In this document: positions 8,363 through 17,923 of the stretch, piece after piece | How positions within the stretch are numbered: the first letter of the stretch is position 1 | How the letters are laid out: each line of letters begins with the position of its first letter | Assembly (NCBI RefSeq): GCF_000953675.1 | Contig: NZ_LN679998.1 | Location: 2,668,102-2,732,101, forward strand | Reading direction: 5' to 3' | DNA from: Paraclostridium sordellii | GTDB lineage: Bacteria; Bacillota; Clostridia; Peptostreptococcales; Peptostreptococcaceae | DNA: 64,000 nucleotides | Program-made: the position numbers and the translations under genes | Notes under the pieces: model-generated | The model's input: only the letters and a program-made list of their open reading frames with translations | Databases searched by the model: none | What the model was told of the DNA's origin: nothing

Positions 8363-8391
8363 ATTATACTATATGTCCTATTTATTTACAA
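8363..8391 (-). promoter_or_regulatory. Internal SigA-type promoter of rplS
   Basis: TTGTAA (8386-8391), 17-bp spacer, perfect TATAAT (8363-8368) on the minus strand, overlapping the end of trmD. It would add transcription of rplS independent of rimM-trmD. Confidence 0.62.
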
Positions 8392-9074
8392 GCTTTTTTG
8401 TATAAATCAGGACGTCTTTCTTTAGTTATTTCAATAGATTTATCATGTCTCCACTCATCTATTTTCTTATGATTTCCAGATAGTAAAACCTCTGGAACTT
8501 CCATTCCCATAAACTCTCTAGGTCTAGTGTAATGAGGATATTCTAATAAATTATCTTTGAAGGATTCCTCTTCGAAAGATTCATTTTGATTTAAAACGCC
8601 TGGTATAAGCCTTGATATAGAGTCTATAAGTATAAGAGCTGGAAGTTCTCCTCCAGTTAGTACATAATCTCCTATAGAAATTTCATCTGTTACTATAGAA
8701 TCAATTATTCTTTGATCAATACCTTCATAGTGTCCACATAAAAGTATTATATCTTCATAACTTGACATTTCTGTAGCTATTTCTTGATTATGTACCTTTC
8801 CTTTAGGTGTTAAATATATAACTCTAGGTTCTTCTATATTAAACTTATCTACTATATACTTATATGTATCATATATAGGTTGAGGAGTCATAACCATTCC
8901 TGCTCCCCCTCCAAAAGGGTAATCATCTACCTTTTTATGCTTATTTGTAGAAAAATCTCTTATATTATAAATATTCACTTCTATAATTCCCTTTTCTACA
9001 GCTCTTTTCATTATACTTTCGCTCATATATGAGTTAAATATTTCTGGGAATAAAGTCATTATATGAAATCTCAT
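8382..9074 (-). CDS. trmD: tRNA (guanine-N1-)-methyltransferase TrmD
   Basis: 230 aa. It methylates G37 of tRNAs next to the anticodon with SAM, preventing +1 frameshifts. The SPOUT deep-knot region is visible as LLCGHYEGIDQRIIDSIV then EISIGDYVLTGGELPAL, with the N-terminal MRFHIMTLFPEIF and the FGGGAGMVMTPQP loop. 15 bp separate it from rimM upstream; rplS follows, the classic order. Confidence 0.97.
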   Translation of the reverse strand: MRFHIMTLFPEIFNSYMSESIMKRAVEKGIIEVNIYNIRDFSTNKHKKVDDYPFGGGAGMVMTPQPIYDTYKYIVDKFNIEEPRVIYLTPKGKVHNQEIATEMSSYEDIILLCGHYEGIDQRIIDSIVTDEISIGDYVLTGGELPALILIDSISRLIPGVLNQNESFEEESFKDNLLEYPHYTRPREFMGMEVPEVLLSGNHKKIDEWRHDKSIEITKERRPDLYKKACK

Positions 9075-9089
9075 AATATCACCTTAAAT

Positions 9090-9605
9090 TTAGTCTAACA
9101 TTCCCTTTATTGGGTCTATTACCATTTTTCTTTCTTCCATATCTATTTCAGGTACAAATTTCATAACAGCAGGTATAAGGTATTCTTTATCGCCTTCACC
9201 TTTTATAACATATACATCATTTGCTGAATATTGTAATACATCTTCTAAAGTCCCTACATATTTATTATCTACTGTATAAACTTCCATTCCTATCATGTCA
9301 GCTATAAAGAATTCATCTTCTTCAAGTTCTCTAGATTCTTCTCTAGATACATATATATTTTTTCCTTTTAACTTCTCAGCTATTTCAACTGAATCAATAC
9401 CTTTTATTTTCATTATAACTAGATTACCTTTGTATCTAACTCTTTCAGCTTTATACTCAGTATTAAAGTCTTTTCCTATATAAAATGTATTTAAATCATC
9501 AAATCTATATATATCATCAGTTGTTGAGTAAACTCTTACTTCACCTTTAAGTCCTTGTGTTTTTACTATTTGTCCTATTTTAAAATGAGTTAATTTACTT
9601 TCCAT
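9090..9605 (-). CDS. rimM: 16S rRNA processing protein RimM
   Basis: 171 aa. Assists maturation of the 30S head by binding S19. The N-terminal RimM barrel (FKIGQIVKTQGLKGEVRVYSTTDD) is followed by a C-terminal PRC-barrel (EEDEFFIADMIGMEVYT ... YLIPAVMKFVPEIDMEERKMVIDPIKGMLD). GAAGGTGAG precedes the ATG. It lies downstream of a terminator that closes rpsP-khpA, so rimM either depends on read-through or on a promoter in the 60-bp gap that I cannot identify. Confidence 0.95.
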   Translation of the reverse strand: MESKLTHFKIGQIVKTQGLKGEVRVYSTTDDIYRFDDLNTFYIGKDFNTEYKAERVRYKGNLVIMKIKGIDSVEIAEKLKGKNIYVSREESRELEEDEFFIADMIGMEVYTVDNKYVGTLEDVLQYSANDVYVIKGEGDKEYLIPAVMKFVPEIDMEERKMVIDPIKGMLD

Positions 9606-9664
9606 AATCTCACCTTCTTTAAAAATTATGCTTTATCTTATCGTAGTACATACAAAGTATATAC

Positions 9665-9694
9665 AAAAAGGATTAGGTTAATACCTAATCCTTT
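9665..9694 (-). terminator. Terminator after khpA
   Basis: Stem AAAGGATTAGGT / ACCTAATCCTTT around a short loop, with TTTTT next on the minus strand. The stem includes the khpA stop codon. It separates the rpsP-khpA transcript from rimM-trmD-rplS. Confidence 0.82.
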
Positions 9695-9920
9695 ATATTA
9701 TTTCAAGAGTAACCTTTTTGTGGTCTCTATTTGAAGCAGATTTTATAACAGTTCTTATAGCTTTAGCTATTCTACCCTGCTTACCGATAACCTTACCCAT
9801 GTCATCTTGAGCAACTTTTAACTTTAGAATTGTTTCATCTCCGTTAAAAGTTTCCTCTACTTCAACTGCCTCTGGATTATCGACAAGAGCCTTTGCTATA
9901 TCTAGTACTAGCTCTTTCAT
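9693..9920 (-). CDS. khpA: KH-domain RNA-binding protein KhpA
   Basis: 75 aa single KH domain with the RNA-contacting loop GKVIGKQGRIAKAIRTVIKSA (G-K-Q-G). KhpA pairs with KhpB/Jag and affects cell elongation and sRNA binding in Gram-positive bacteria. The start at 9920 (ATG, GGAG 9 bases upstream) is chosen over an in-frame TTG at 9935 that overlaps this ribosome-binding site. It follows rpsP by about 21 bp, the conserved Firmicute order. Confidence 0.92.
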   Translation of the reverse strand: MKELVLDIAKALVDNPEAVEVEETFNGDETILKLKVAQDDMGKVIGKQGRIAKAIRTVIKSASNRDHKKVTLEII

Positions 9921-9941
9921 ATCACTTCGCTCCAATCAAAA

Positions 9942-10214
9942 TTACTTAGCTTGTTTAGAAGCTTCGAACTTTTCCATTACTCCGTTGTTAACTAATAAAG
10001 TCTTAACTGTATCAGTTGGTTGTGCTCCACATCCTAACCATTTAACAGCTTTCTCATCGTTTATTTTAACTTGCTTTGGTTGAGAAATTGGATTGTAGAA
10101 TCCTATTTCTTCTATGAATTTTCCATCTCTTGGAGATCTAGAATCTGCTACTACTATTCTGTAGAAAGGTTTTTTGTTAGATCCCATTCTTTTTAATCTT
10201 ATTTTAACTGCCAT
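9942..10214 (-). CDS. rpsP: 30S ribosomal protein S16
   Basis: 90 aa full-length S16, needed for 30S assembly. Recognised by [31 protein letters not shown] and the [40 protein letters not shown] segment. A GGAGGTGTCG site precedes the ATG. It is co-oriented with ffh (38 bp upstream) and khpA. Confidence 0.97.
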   Translation of the reverse strand: MAVKIRLKRMGSNKKPFYRIVVADSRSPRDGKFIEEIGFYNPISQPKQVKINDEKAVKWLGCGAQPTDTVKTLLVNNGVMEKFEASKQAK

Positions 10215-10252
10215 ATCGACACCTCCGAAAAAATTTATCTTTTTGTTTTCTA

Positions 10253-11605
10253 TTATTTAAAGAAAGGTAAACCGGCAAAGCCTCCCCTTTTCTTCATGCT
10301 TTTTTGAGTTCCTGTAAACATCTTCATCATCTTTTTCATTTCACCAAACTGCTTTATAAGTCTGTTTACATCTTGAACACTAGTACCACTACCTCTTGCT
10401 ATTCTTTTCTTTCTAGACGCATTTAGTATACTAGGATTTCTTCTTTCTTCTATTGTCATTGACTGAACTATTGCCTTAGTCTTAACAATTTCTTTATTAT
10501 TCATATCTATGTCCCCAAGTTGATCTTTTACTTGACCCATACCTGGTATCATTTCAAGAACTTTATTAAGAGGACCCATTTTTTGAATTTGTTCCATTTG
10601 TTCTAAGAAATCTTCAAAATCAAGTTCTTGCTTTTTGATTTTGCTTTCTAATTCCTTAGCTTTTTCTAAATCTATATTTTCTTGAGCCTTTTCTATTAAG
10701 CTTAGGATATCTCCCATACCTAATATTCTAGATGCCATTCTATCTGGATGGAAAGGCTCTAAGTCATCTAGCTTTTCTCCCATACCTATAAATTTTATAG
10801 GTTTTTGTGTTACAGCTCTTATTGAAAGTGCTGCCCCACCTCTTGTATCACCATCTAGTTTTGTTAATACAACTCCATCTACTCCAAGAGCTTCATTAAA
10901 GCTTTCTGCAACATTTACTGCATCTTGTCCTGTCATAGAGTCAACAACTAATAATATTTCATGAGGTTTAATTTCTGATTTAATATTTTTTAACTCATCC
11001 ATTAAAGTCTCGTCTATATGAAGTCTACCAGCTGTATCTATTATAACTAAATCGTTATTATTTTTTAATGCATGATTATATCCAGCCTTAGCAATATTTA
11101 CAGGACTCTCTTTATCTCCCATACTAAATACTGGTATATCTAATTTCTCTCCTACAACTTGTAATTGTTTAATCGCTGCAGGTCTATATATATCACAAGC
11201 CACTAATAAAGGCTTCTTACCTTGCTTTTTAAAGTATCCTCCAAGTTTACCAGATGTAGTTGTTTTACCTGCACCTTGAAGACCTACCATCATTATAACT
11301 GTTGGTGGTTTTGGTGATATCATTATTTTACTTTGAACGTCACCCATTAAACTTGTAAGTTCTTCATTAACAATCTTTATAACATGTTGTGCTGGTGTCA
11401 AGCTTTCCATAACTTCTTGACCTACAGCTCTTTCTTGAACTTTTTTAACAAAGTCTTTAACTACTTTAAAGTTAACATCTGCTTCTAATAAAGCAAGTTT
11501 AACTTCTCTCATAGCCTCTTTAACATCTTTTTCAGTAAGCTTACCTTTAGATTTTAATTTACCTAAAGCGCCCTGTAGTTTATCTGCTAATCCTTCAAAT
11601 ATCAT
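10253..11605 (-). CDS. ffh: Signal recognition particle protein Ffh
   Basis: 450 aa SRP GTPase that binds 4.5S/6S RNA and signal sequences and delivers ribosomes to FtsY. N domain about 1-90; G domain with [49 protein letters not shown]; then the Met-rich M domain (about 300-450) with [27 protein letters not shown]. The start ATG overlaps the ylxM stop by 4 bp, indicating translational coupling. Confidence 0.98.
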   Translation of the reverse strand: MIFEGLADKLQGALGKLKSKGKLTEKDVKEAMREVKLALLEADVNFKVVKDFVKKVQERAVGQEVMESLTPAQHVIKIVNEELTSLMGDVQSKIMISPKPPTVIMMVGLQGAGKTTTSGKLGGYFKKQGKKPLLVACDIYRPAAIKQLQVVGEKLDIPVFSMGDKESPVNIAKAGYNHALKNNNDLVIIDTAGRLHIDETLMDELKNIKSEIKPHEILLVVDSMTGQDAVNVAESFNEALGVDGVVLTKLDGDTRGGAALSIRAVTQKPIKFIGMGEKLDDLEPFHPDRMASRILGMGDILSLIEKAQENIDLEKAKELESKIKKQELDFEDFLEQMEQIQKMGPLNKVLEMIPGMGQVKDQLGDIDMNNKEIVKTKAIVQSMTIEERRNPSILNASRKKRIARGSGTSVQDVNRLIKQFGEMKKMMKMFTGTQKSMKKRGGFAGLPFFK

Positions 11606-11970
11606 TTTAACATCTCCCTACATAAATCTTCTATATTTTCTAACTTAGGGATTAAATTAGCACAATCTCTATTTTGCAATAAATCTTGTTTAATGTCAAC
11701 AACTTTATCATATATGTCTTGTGTAATATTTTCACGTTCTTTTGACTTTTTAACTAAGCCTAATTTATCTTCATAATCTTTTAATATTTTTTCAGAACGT
11801 TTAAGTGTATCATATATACCTTGTCTAGATACATTTAAATTTTCACTGATTTCACCAAGAGAGTAATCTTCATTATAATAAAGAGATACTATTTCTCTTT
11901 GTTTATCAGTTAGAAGCATCTTGTATTGTTCAAATAACAACCCAATCTCTACTAATTTTTCTAAATTCAT
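11602..11970 (-). CDS. ylxM: YlxM (UPF0122) helix-turn-helix protein
   Basis: 122 aa. A sigma-70 region 4-like HTH is visible (LLTDKQREIVSLYYNEDYSLGEISENLNVSRQGIYDTLKRSEKIL). In streptococci the homologue modulates SRP activity. The ATG at 11970 is preferred to an in-frame TTG at 11985 that lies inside the GGGAAGTG ribosome-binding site. It is first in the ylxM-ffh-rpsP-khpA operon. Confidence 0.93.
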   Translation of the reverse strand: MNLEKLVEIGLLFEQYKMLLTDKQREIVSLYYNEDYSLGEISENLNVSRQGIYDTLKRSEKILKDYEDKLGLVKKSKERENITQDIYDKVVDIKQDLLQNRDCANLIPKLENIEDLCREMLK

Positions 11971-11995
11971 AATTACACTTCCCAATTACTTTACT

Positions 11996-12015
11996 GTAAA
12001 GGTCATTTCCTTTAC
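11996..12015 (-). other. Small hairpin in the ylxM 5' leader
   Basis: GTAAAGG and CCTTTAC form a perfect 7-bp stem with a 6-nt loop, just after the predicted start of transcription and about 25 nt before the ylxM ATG. It has no T tract, so it is not a terminator. It may stabilise the mRNA 5' end; the role is unknown. Confidence 0.4.
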
Positions 12016-12022
12016 ACATTGT

Positions 12023-12051
12023 ATTTTATATCATACTAATAAAGTTGTCAA
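12023..12051 (-). promoter_or_regulatory. SigA promoter of the ylxM-ffh operon
   Basis: Perfect TTGACA (12046-12051), 17-bp spacer, TAAAAT (12023-12028) on the minus strand, immediately after the ftsY stop codon. Confidence 0.82.
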
Positions 12052-12071
12052 CATTTATTTTAAAAAGCTAA

Positions 12072-13256
12072 TTAGTTCCCAAATAATGCATCTATAAATG
12101 CTTTTGAATTAAAATCTTGTAAGTCTTGTACTTGCTCTCCAACACCTATAAGTTTTACTGGAACGTCAACTTCAGATTTTACAGCTAAAACTACTCCACC
12201 TTTGGCAGTACCGTCTAGTTTAGTTAATACTATGCCTGTAATATCTGCAACTTCTTTAAATGTCTTAGCTTGAGAAACTGCATTTTGACCAGTAGTGGCA
12301 TCTACAACTAATAAAACTTCTTTTTTAGCTTCTGGATATTCCCTATCTACGATTTTAAATACTTTTCCTAACTCATTCATTAAGTTTGTCTTATTATGAA
12401 GTCTTCCTGCTGTATCACAAATTAATATATCTGCTTTTCTAGCTTTAGCAGCTTTTACAGCATCAAATATTACAGCTCCAGGATCAGCACCCTCTTGATG
12501 TTTAATTATATCAACATTACTTCTATTTGCCCATACCTCTAATTGCTCTATTGCCGCAGCTCTAAATGTATCTCCTGCTGCAAGTATTACTCTTTTGCCT
12601 TCTTTAGTATATCTATTTGCAAGCTTTCCTATAGTTGTAGTTTTTCCAACACCATTAACTCCTACCATAAGTATTATACTTGGGCCTTGTTCTACATCTA
12701 ATTTTGAGTCTTCTTCTCCTAGCATATCTGAAATTATAGTCTTTAATTCATCTCTTACTGATAACGGATCAGTTAAACCTTTAGATTTTATAGCATCCCT
12801 TAATCTATCAATCATTTCCATTGTTGTGTTTACACCAACATCTGCAGTTATTAATATCTCTTCAAGTTCTTCTAATAAGTCTTCATCAATAGTAGTGTAT
12901 GAATTTAAAACTGCATCTATTTTGTCTGTTATACCTTGTTTTGCTTTTGTAAGACCAGCTTTAAGTCTTGCAAATAAACCAGTACCTTCTGCTTCTGCTT
13001 CTGCTTCTGCTTCTGCTTCTGCTTCTGCTTCTGCTTCTGCTTCTGCTTCTGCTTCTGCTTCTGCTTCTGCTTCTGGAATATTTTCATTTATAATTTCTTC
13101 TTTTTCAACTATTTCTTCTATTATTTCTTCTGGTTTTGATTCCTCTATTTTAAACTCAACAGCTTCAACTACTTCTTCATTATCTTCTCTGTTTTGTTCT
13201 TCTTTTAATATATCTTCTTCTTTTTTCTTACCAAAATTAAATAGCTTTTTAAACAT
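12072..13256 (-). CDS. ftsY: SRP receptor GTPase FtsY
   Basis: 394 aa. Receives Ffh-ribosome complexes at the membrane. The acidic A domain (about 1-95) contains a long Glu-Ala alternation at residues 61-91 encoded by 15 perfect hexamers. The N domain begins near GLFARLKAGLTKAKQGI, and the G domain carries GVNGVGKTTTIGKLANRY, DTFRAAA, DTAGRLHNKTNLM and TKLDGTAKGGVVLAV. It follows smc by 10 bp, the usual smc-ftsY pair. Orthologues have an acidic N-terminus of variable length, so the repeat probably tolerates length change. Confidence 0.97.
   Translation of the reverse strand: MFKKLFNFGKKKEEDILKEEQNREDNEEVVEAVEFKIEESKPEEIIEEIVEKEEIINENIPEAEAEAEAEAEAEAEAEAEAEAEAEAEAEGTGLFARLKAGLTKAKQGITDKIDAVLNSYTTIDEDLLEELEEILITADVGVNTTMEMIDRLRDAIKSKGLTDPLSVRDELKTIISDMLGEEDSKLDVEQGPSIILMVGVNGVGKTTTIGKLANRYTKEGKRVILAAGDTFRAAAIEQLEVWANRSNVDIIKHQEGADPGAVIFDAVKAAKARKADILICDTAGRLHNKTNLMNELGKVFKIVDREYPEAKKEVLLVVDATTGQNAVSQAKTFKEVADITGIVLTKLDGTAKGGVVLAVKSEVDVPVKLIGVGEQVQDLQDFNSKAFIDALFGN
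12986..13075 (-). repeat. 15-copy perfect hexanucleotide tandem repeat in ftsY
   Basis: CTTCTG on the plus strand is repeated 15 times without interruption (90 bp), encoding alternating Glu and Ala with a single codon for each. Since the unit is 6 bp, copy-number change keeps the frame. Such purity suggests recent slippage expansion. Confidence 0.97.
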
Positions 13257-13266
13257 AGCTACCTCC

Positions 13267-16200
13267 TTAAATTATATCTTCTGTTAATTCTTTAGCTTCT
13301 TGTAATTTAAGACTTATAACTTTTGAAATTGCTTTTTCTTGCATAGTTACACCATATATGTAATCTGCAACTTCCATAGTTCCTCTTCTATGTGTTATAG
13401 ATATAAATTGAGTTTCTTTTGATAATTCTTTTAAAAACTCTCCAAATCTATATATATTTGCATCATCAAGTGGTGCTTCAATCTCATCTAGTATACAAAA
13501 CGGTGTTGGTTTTGCTAATAATATCGCAAATAATATACTTATAGCAGTCAGAGCTTTTTCTCCTCCAGATAAAAGATTTAAATTTTTCATTTTCTTACCT
13601 GGTGGCTGTGCAACAATTTCAATATCACTATCTAAAATATTTGCCTTATCTACTATTTTAAGTTCTCCATTTCCTCCACCAAATAATTTTTTATATACAA
13701 ACTTAAAATTCTCATTTATAAGTGTAAACTTTTCATTAAATTCTTTTTTCATATTTTCTTCAAGTTCTTGTATAAGTTTATATATAACTTCTATGGATTC
13801 TTCTAAATCTTTTTTCTGTTCACTATAAAAATCATATCGTTCTTTTATCTCTTCATATTCTTTTATTGAATCTAAATTAACATTACCTAAACCTTTTAAT
13901 TCTCTTTTTAAAGATTCTAGTTCCTTTTTGTCAATAATTATAGATTCATCTTTTAGATTTTCAGCTTCCTCTAAAGTTAATTCATACTCTTCTGATAATT
14001 TAGCTATGTAATTTTCCTTAGCAGATTTGACTCTATCTATCTTACTTTCAATTTTAAATAAACTTTCCTTTACCTCTATATATTTTCTATCTATATTTTT
14101 AAGGTCTGATAATATACTGTCACTCTTACTCTTTATAGACTCTTTCTGTTCTTTTTGTAAAGCTAATTTCTTATTTTCATCTATAAGTTGATTTTCTAAG
14201 TTTTCTTTTTCAGATGTCTCTATTTTGATCTGTTCTTCGATTTTAACTTTATTTAATTTACCTTCTTCAAGTTGTTTTTCTATATTTTTTAATGTTGATT
14301 CTTGAAGTTCACTTTCTTTTGCTATTCTTTCTATATCCTTAAGTATACTTTCATAAGCTTGATTTAATCTAGCATACTCTATATTTAAGTCATCAAATTT
14401 ATTTTTTTCAACTTCATATACGTTATTAAATTCTTTTAATTGTACATTAAGTTGATTTATTTTCACTTTATTATTTAAATGCTTTTCTTCTAAATCTTTT
14501 ATTTCTTCTTTTAAAGACTTAGCTTTATTTAGTGTATATTCTAGATTTTCACCTAATCCTATTTTTTCATTAATTAGTTTTTGTAAACTATTTTCTAAAT
14601 TTAAAACTTCATCATTTAAACTTTTTATAGTTGTGTTTATATATACTAAGCTTTTATCATTTTCGCTTAATTCTAAGTCTACTATTTCTAACTTTTTAAC
14701 TTCTTCATTAATATCATTACTTAAATCTAATTTTTTATTTTCAAGAGATTCAAGTTCAGATTTTTCAACTACTAATTTTTCTTCAAATTCTTCTATAAGT
14801 CTTTTTCTAGAAAGTATGTTACCATTGGTTCTTATTGTTCCTCCTGTTAAAGATCCTCCTGGATTAAGTATCTCTCCATCTAAAGTTACAACTTTGTATC
14901 TATGGTTAGTCTCTCTAGCAAATTTTATAGCTTCATCCATGTTCTTTATAACAATAGTTCTTCCTAATATATTTTCTATTATATTTTTATACTTTTCATC
15001 TACTTTAACTAAGTCACTAGCTATTCCTATATAATTAGTAGTGCTTTTTATCATCTTTTTATCTATTTTATTTGACTTAATTATATTTAAAGGTAAAAAT
15101 GTTACTCTACCTAAATTATTTTTCTTTAAATAGTTTATAGCTGTTTTTGCACTATTTTCATCCTTTGTTATTATATTTTGCATATAACTTCCTAAAGATG
15201 CTTCTAGAGCCTTTTCATATTCTTGAGATGATGATATAACTTGTCCTAAAGCCCCATAAATTCCTGTCAAACTTTTATTTTTTAATACTTCTTTAACACC
15301 TCTATTAAATCCTTCATAGTGTTTTTCCATATCAATATATATATTAAGTTTTGACTTATACTCATTTAGTTTAAGCTTTGAAACCTGGATATTATTATCT
15401 ATATTTTTAGAGTTTGACTTTAACATATCTATATTTTTGTTTATATTTTCATGTCTTAGTCTTAACTCTTCAATAAATTTTATTTTTTCTTCTTTATTTA
15501 ATTGGTGAGATTTTATTTCATTTTTTTTACTTTCTATATTCTTTTTTACAATTTCAGCATCTAAATTTATAGTTTCAGTTCTTTTTTCTATATTTTCTAT
15601 ATTTGCAGTAAATGTAGATAGTTTATTTGCACTATTTTGCTTTAAATCTAGTAAAGTTATTATTTCATCTTTTAAATTTTCAACATTCTCAGCCAATTCA
15701 CTTATACTAGATTTTTTATTTTTATTTTTAACATCAACTTCATTTATTTGCTTTTTCATACATGATAAATTATCAAATACTTCTTCTTTCTTTTTCTCTA
15801 GTTCATCTAATTCTAATTTGTTATTCTTTAACTTTTCATTTGTATTTGCAATTTCTTCATTATATCTTTTTATATCACTATCAGAATTTATAATTTTTTC
15901 TTTTAAAACACTAAGTTCAGAATACTTTTTATTTATTACACCTTTTATGGTATTAGTGTATTCTATAGTCTTATTTATTTTGCTTTCTATACCTTCAGCT
16001 TCTTCACTAGTTTTGGCTAAAGTTTCTTCTAGAGTTTCTTTTTGTTTTTTTAAATCATTAGATTGTTCATCTAGCAATTTATCATGTTTTAGCGATTCTT
16101 CAACTTGTCTATTAAGTTCTTCTATTTCATTAATATAACTATTTACTTCTAAAACCTTTAATTTATCTTTTAATTCTAAATATTTTATTGCTTTTTTTTG

Positions 16201-16824
16201 TTGTCCTTCTAAAGGTTTTAATTGATTCTCTATCTCTATATAAATATCTTCTATTCTACTTAAGTTTTCCTTGGTATGTTTTAAATTTCTTTCAGATTCT
16301 TGCTTTTTATATCTATACTTAGATATGTTACAAGCCTCATCAAATACTTTTCTTCTATTTACAGGATTATTGCTTAATATTTCATCAACTTTTCCTTGTT
16401 CTATTATAGAATATCCATCTTTTCCTATACCAGTATCTAGTAAAAGTTCTTTGATATCTTTTAATCTACATGATTTATTATTTAAGAAAAATTCACTTTC
16501 TCCACTTCTATAAGCTCTTCTTTTTATAGTTATTTCACTATATTCTAAATCAAGTTTTTTGTCACTATTATCAATAGTTAAGGCAACTTCACAGTAATTC
16601 ATAGCTTTTTTAGTATCTGTTCCTGCAAAAACTACATCTTCTAATTTATCTCCTCTTAGGCTTTTTATGCTTTGTTCACCTAATACCCATCTTACAGCAT
16701 CAGATATATTACTTTTCCCACTTCCATTTGGACCAACTATTGCAGTTATACCTTCATTAAAAAGTACATCTGTCTTAGTAGGAAAGGATTTAAATCCTTT
16801 AAGTTCTAATCTTTTTAAATACAC
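13267..16824 (-). CDS. smc: Chromosome segregation ATPase SMC
   Basis: 1185 aa, the usual SMC length. Head: MYLKRLELKGFKSF and Walker A GPNGSGKSNISDAV at the N-terminus; signature LLSGGEKALTAISILFA and Walker B FCILDEIEAPLDD at the C-terminus. Between them lie two long coiled coils and a hinge near residues 510-680 (GVKEVLKNKSLTGIYGALGQV ... LDGEILNPGGSLTGG). It forms the condensin ring with ScpA and ScpB, which are not in the window. The start is GTG after an AAAGGTA site. ftsY follows. Confidence 0.97.
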   Translation of the reverse strand: MYLKRLELKGFKSFPTKTDVLFNEGITAIVGPNGSGKSNISDAVRWVLGEQSIKSLRGDKLEDVVFAGTDTKKAMNYCEVALTIDNSDKKLDLEYSEITIKRRAYRSGESEFFLNNKSCRLKDIKELLLDTGIGKDGYSIIEQGKVDEILSNNPVNRRKVFDEACNISKYRYKKQESERNLKHTKENLSRIEDIYIEIENQLKPLEGQQKKAIKYLELKDKLKVLEVNSYINEIEELNRQVEESLKHDKLLDEQSNDLKKQKETLEETLAKTSEEAEGIESKINKTIEYTNTIKGVINKKYSELSVLKEKIINSDSDIKRYNEEIANTNEKLKNNKLELDELEKKKEEVFDNLSCMKKQINEVDVKNKNKKSSISELAENVENLKDEIITLLDLKQNSANKLSTFTANIENIEKRTETINLDAEIVKKNIESKKNEIKSHQLNKEEKIKFIEELRLRHENINKNIDMLKSNSKNIDNNIQVSKLKLNEYKSKLNIYIDMEKHYEGFNRGVKEVLKNKSLTGIYGALGQVISSSQEYEKALEASLGSYMQNIITKDENSAKTAINYLKKNNLGRVTFLPLNIIKSNKIDKKMIKSTTNYIGIASDLVKVDEKYKNIIENILGRTIVIKNMDEAIKFARETNHRYKVVTLDGEILNPGGSLTGGTIRTNGNILSRKRLIEEFEEKLVVEKSELESLENKKLDLSNDINEEVKKLEIVDLELSENDKSLVYINTTIKSLNDEVLNLENSLQKLINEKIGLGENLEYTLNKAKSLKEEIKDLEEKHLNNKVKINQLNVQLKEFNNVYEVEKNKFDDLNIEYARLNQAYESILKDIERIAKESELQESTLKNIEKQLEEGKLNKVKIEEQIKIETSEKENLENQLIDENKKLALQKEQKESIKSKSDSILSDLKNIDRKYIEVKESLFKIESKIDRVKSAKENYIAKLSEEYELTLEEAENLKDESIIIDKKELESLKRELKGLGNVNLDSIKEYEEIKERYDFYSEQKKDLEESIEVIYKLIQELEENMKKEFNEKFTLINENFKFVYKKLFGGGNGELKIVDKANILDSDIEIVAQPPGKKMKNLNLLSGGEKALTAISILFAILLAKPTPFCILDEIEAPLDDANIYRFGEFLKELSKETQFISITHRRGTMEVADYIYGVTMQEKAISKVISLKLQEAKELTEDII

Positions 16825-16851
16825 TACCTTTCTCTCCCTCCAATATTAAAA

Positions 16852-17922
16852 CTAAAGGTTATATATATCCTTTAAAACATTATATATTTCATAAATATTT
16901 ATATTTAAAGTTTCTTTATCATCTATAATAAATGCTAACTCATTTATACTAATTTCCGATTCCTTAGTTTTTAATAAAACTCCATACTTCTCTTTTAAAT
17001 TTTTTACATTTGATTTTTTATTTCCTAATATTCTAGATACATTTTTTTTGTTAACTAATACGTCAATATTCTTTTTAGCATTATATTTTTTTATTAAATG
17101 CTCAATATAATCTCCATACATTTTACTTTCTACTAATTCTCTGTATGCAGGGTGATAAGGTCCAGCTAATACTTCTTTACCTATAGCTATATCCTCAGTT
17201 GCTTGTAACCCCACCCTTATTACATTTACATTATTTATATAAAATAATACTAAAACTTTTTTAACTATATCTATACTTTCTTCTAAAGAAAATGGATTAT
17301 ATTTGTTCTCTTGTAATAACTTTTCTAAACCTGTCTCTTTTACTACTAATGTTGGATAAACCCTTACACAGTCTGGTTTTAAATCTATAAACTTTTTAGC
17401 AGTATATATACATTTTTCTTCTGTGTCTGAAGGAAGTCCAATCATCATTTGAAGTCCAAGATTTATTCCATATTTTTTTATAAGTTCTGCACTTTCAAAT
17501 ACATCTTTATCACTATGTCCTCTTACACTATCAATTAAAACTTTATCATCTAGTGATTGAACTCCTAGTTCTATTATACTTACTTTGTATTCTTTTAACA
17601 TAGTAAGTATTTCATCATTTATACAATCTGGTCTTGTAGACATTCTTATATCATCAATGATATTTTTATCTACATATTCTTTAGCTACAGAAAGTAAATT
17701 TCTTTGAATATCTATATCTATAGCTGTAAAACTACCACCAAAGAAAGCCACTTCTACACTAGCATCCTTATCTATAGTTTTTAAATATTCTTCTATTATA
17801 TTCCTAACATCATCACTTGTTATATCTGTGCTTACTCCAGTGATTTTTTTTTGATTACAAAATATACAATCATGAGGACAACCTCTATGAGGAACAAATA
17901 TAGGTATTATTCTTTTTTTCAT
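16852..17922 (-). CDS. Elp3-like radical SAM protein
   Basis: 356 aa with the radical SAM cluster motif near the N-terminus (RGCPHDCIFCNQ, C-x3-C-x2-C), then VAFFGGSFTAID, VSIIELGVQSLDDKVL and GLQMMIGLPSDTEEKC. These match the Elp3/oxygen-independent coproporphyrinogen oxidase superfamily, and the family lies beside rnc and smc in many clostridia. The C-terminal acetyltransferase domain of true Elp3 is missing, so tRNA wobble modification is only a possibility. It starts 1 bp after the rnc stop and is probably co-transcribed. Confidence 0.85.
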   Translation of the reverse strand: MKKRIIPIFVPHRGCPHDCIFCNQKKITGVSTDITSDDVRNIIEEYLKTIDKDASVEVAFFGGSFTAIDIDIQRNLLSVAKEYVDKNIIDDIRMSTRPDCINDEILTMLKEYKVSIIELGVQSLDDKVLIDSVRGHSDKDVFESAELIKKYGINLGLQMMIGLPSDTEEKCIYTAKKFIDLKPDCVRVYPTLVVKETGLEKLLQENKYNPFSLEESIDIVKKVLVLFYINNVNVIRVGLQATEDIAIGKEVLAGPYHPAYRELVESKMYGDYIEHLIKKYNAKKNIDVLVNKKNVSRILGNKKSNVKNLKEKYGVLLKTKESEISINELAFIIDDKETLNINIYEIYNVLKDIYNL

Positions 17923-17923
17923 A

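Noticed and set aside
12595-13287. Plus-strand frame with a long Ser-Ala repeat opposite ftsY
   Set aside because: The repeat is simply the complement of the ftsY hexamer tract; the frame has no ribosome-binding site or homology.
13267-16824. Low-complexity Lys/Glu-rich stretches in smc as possible repeats
   Set aside because: They are the normal coiled-coil arms of SMC, not tandem DNA repeats.
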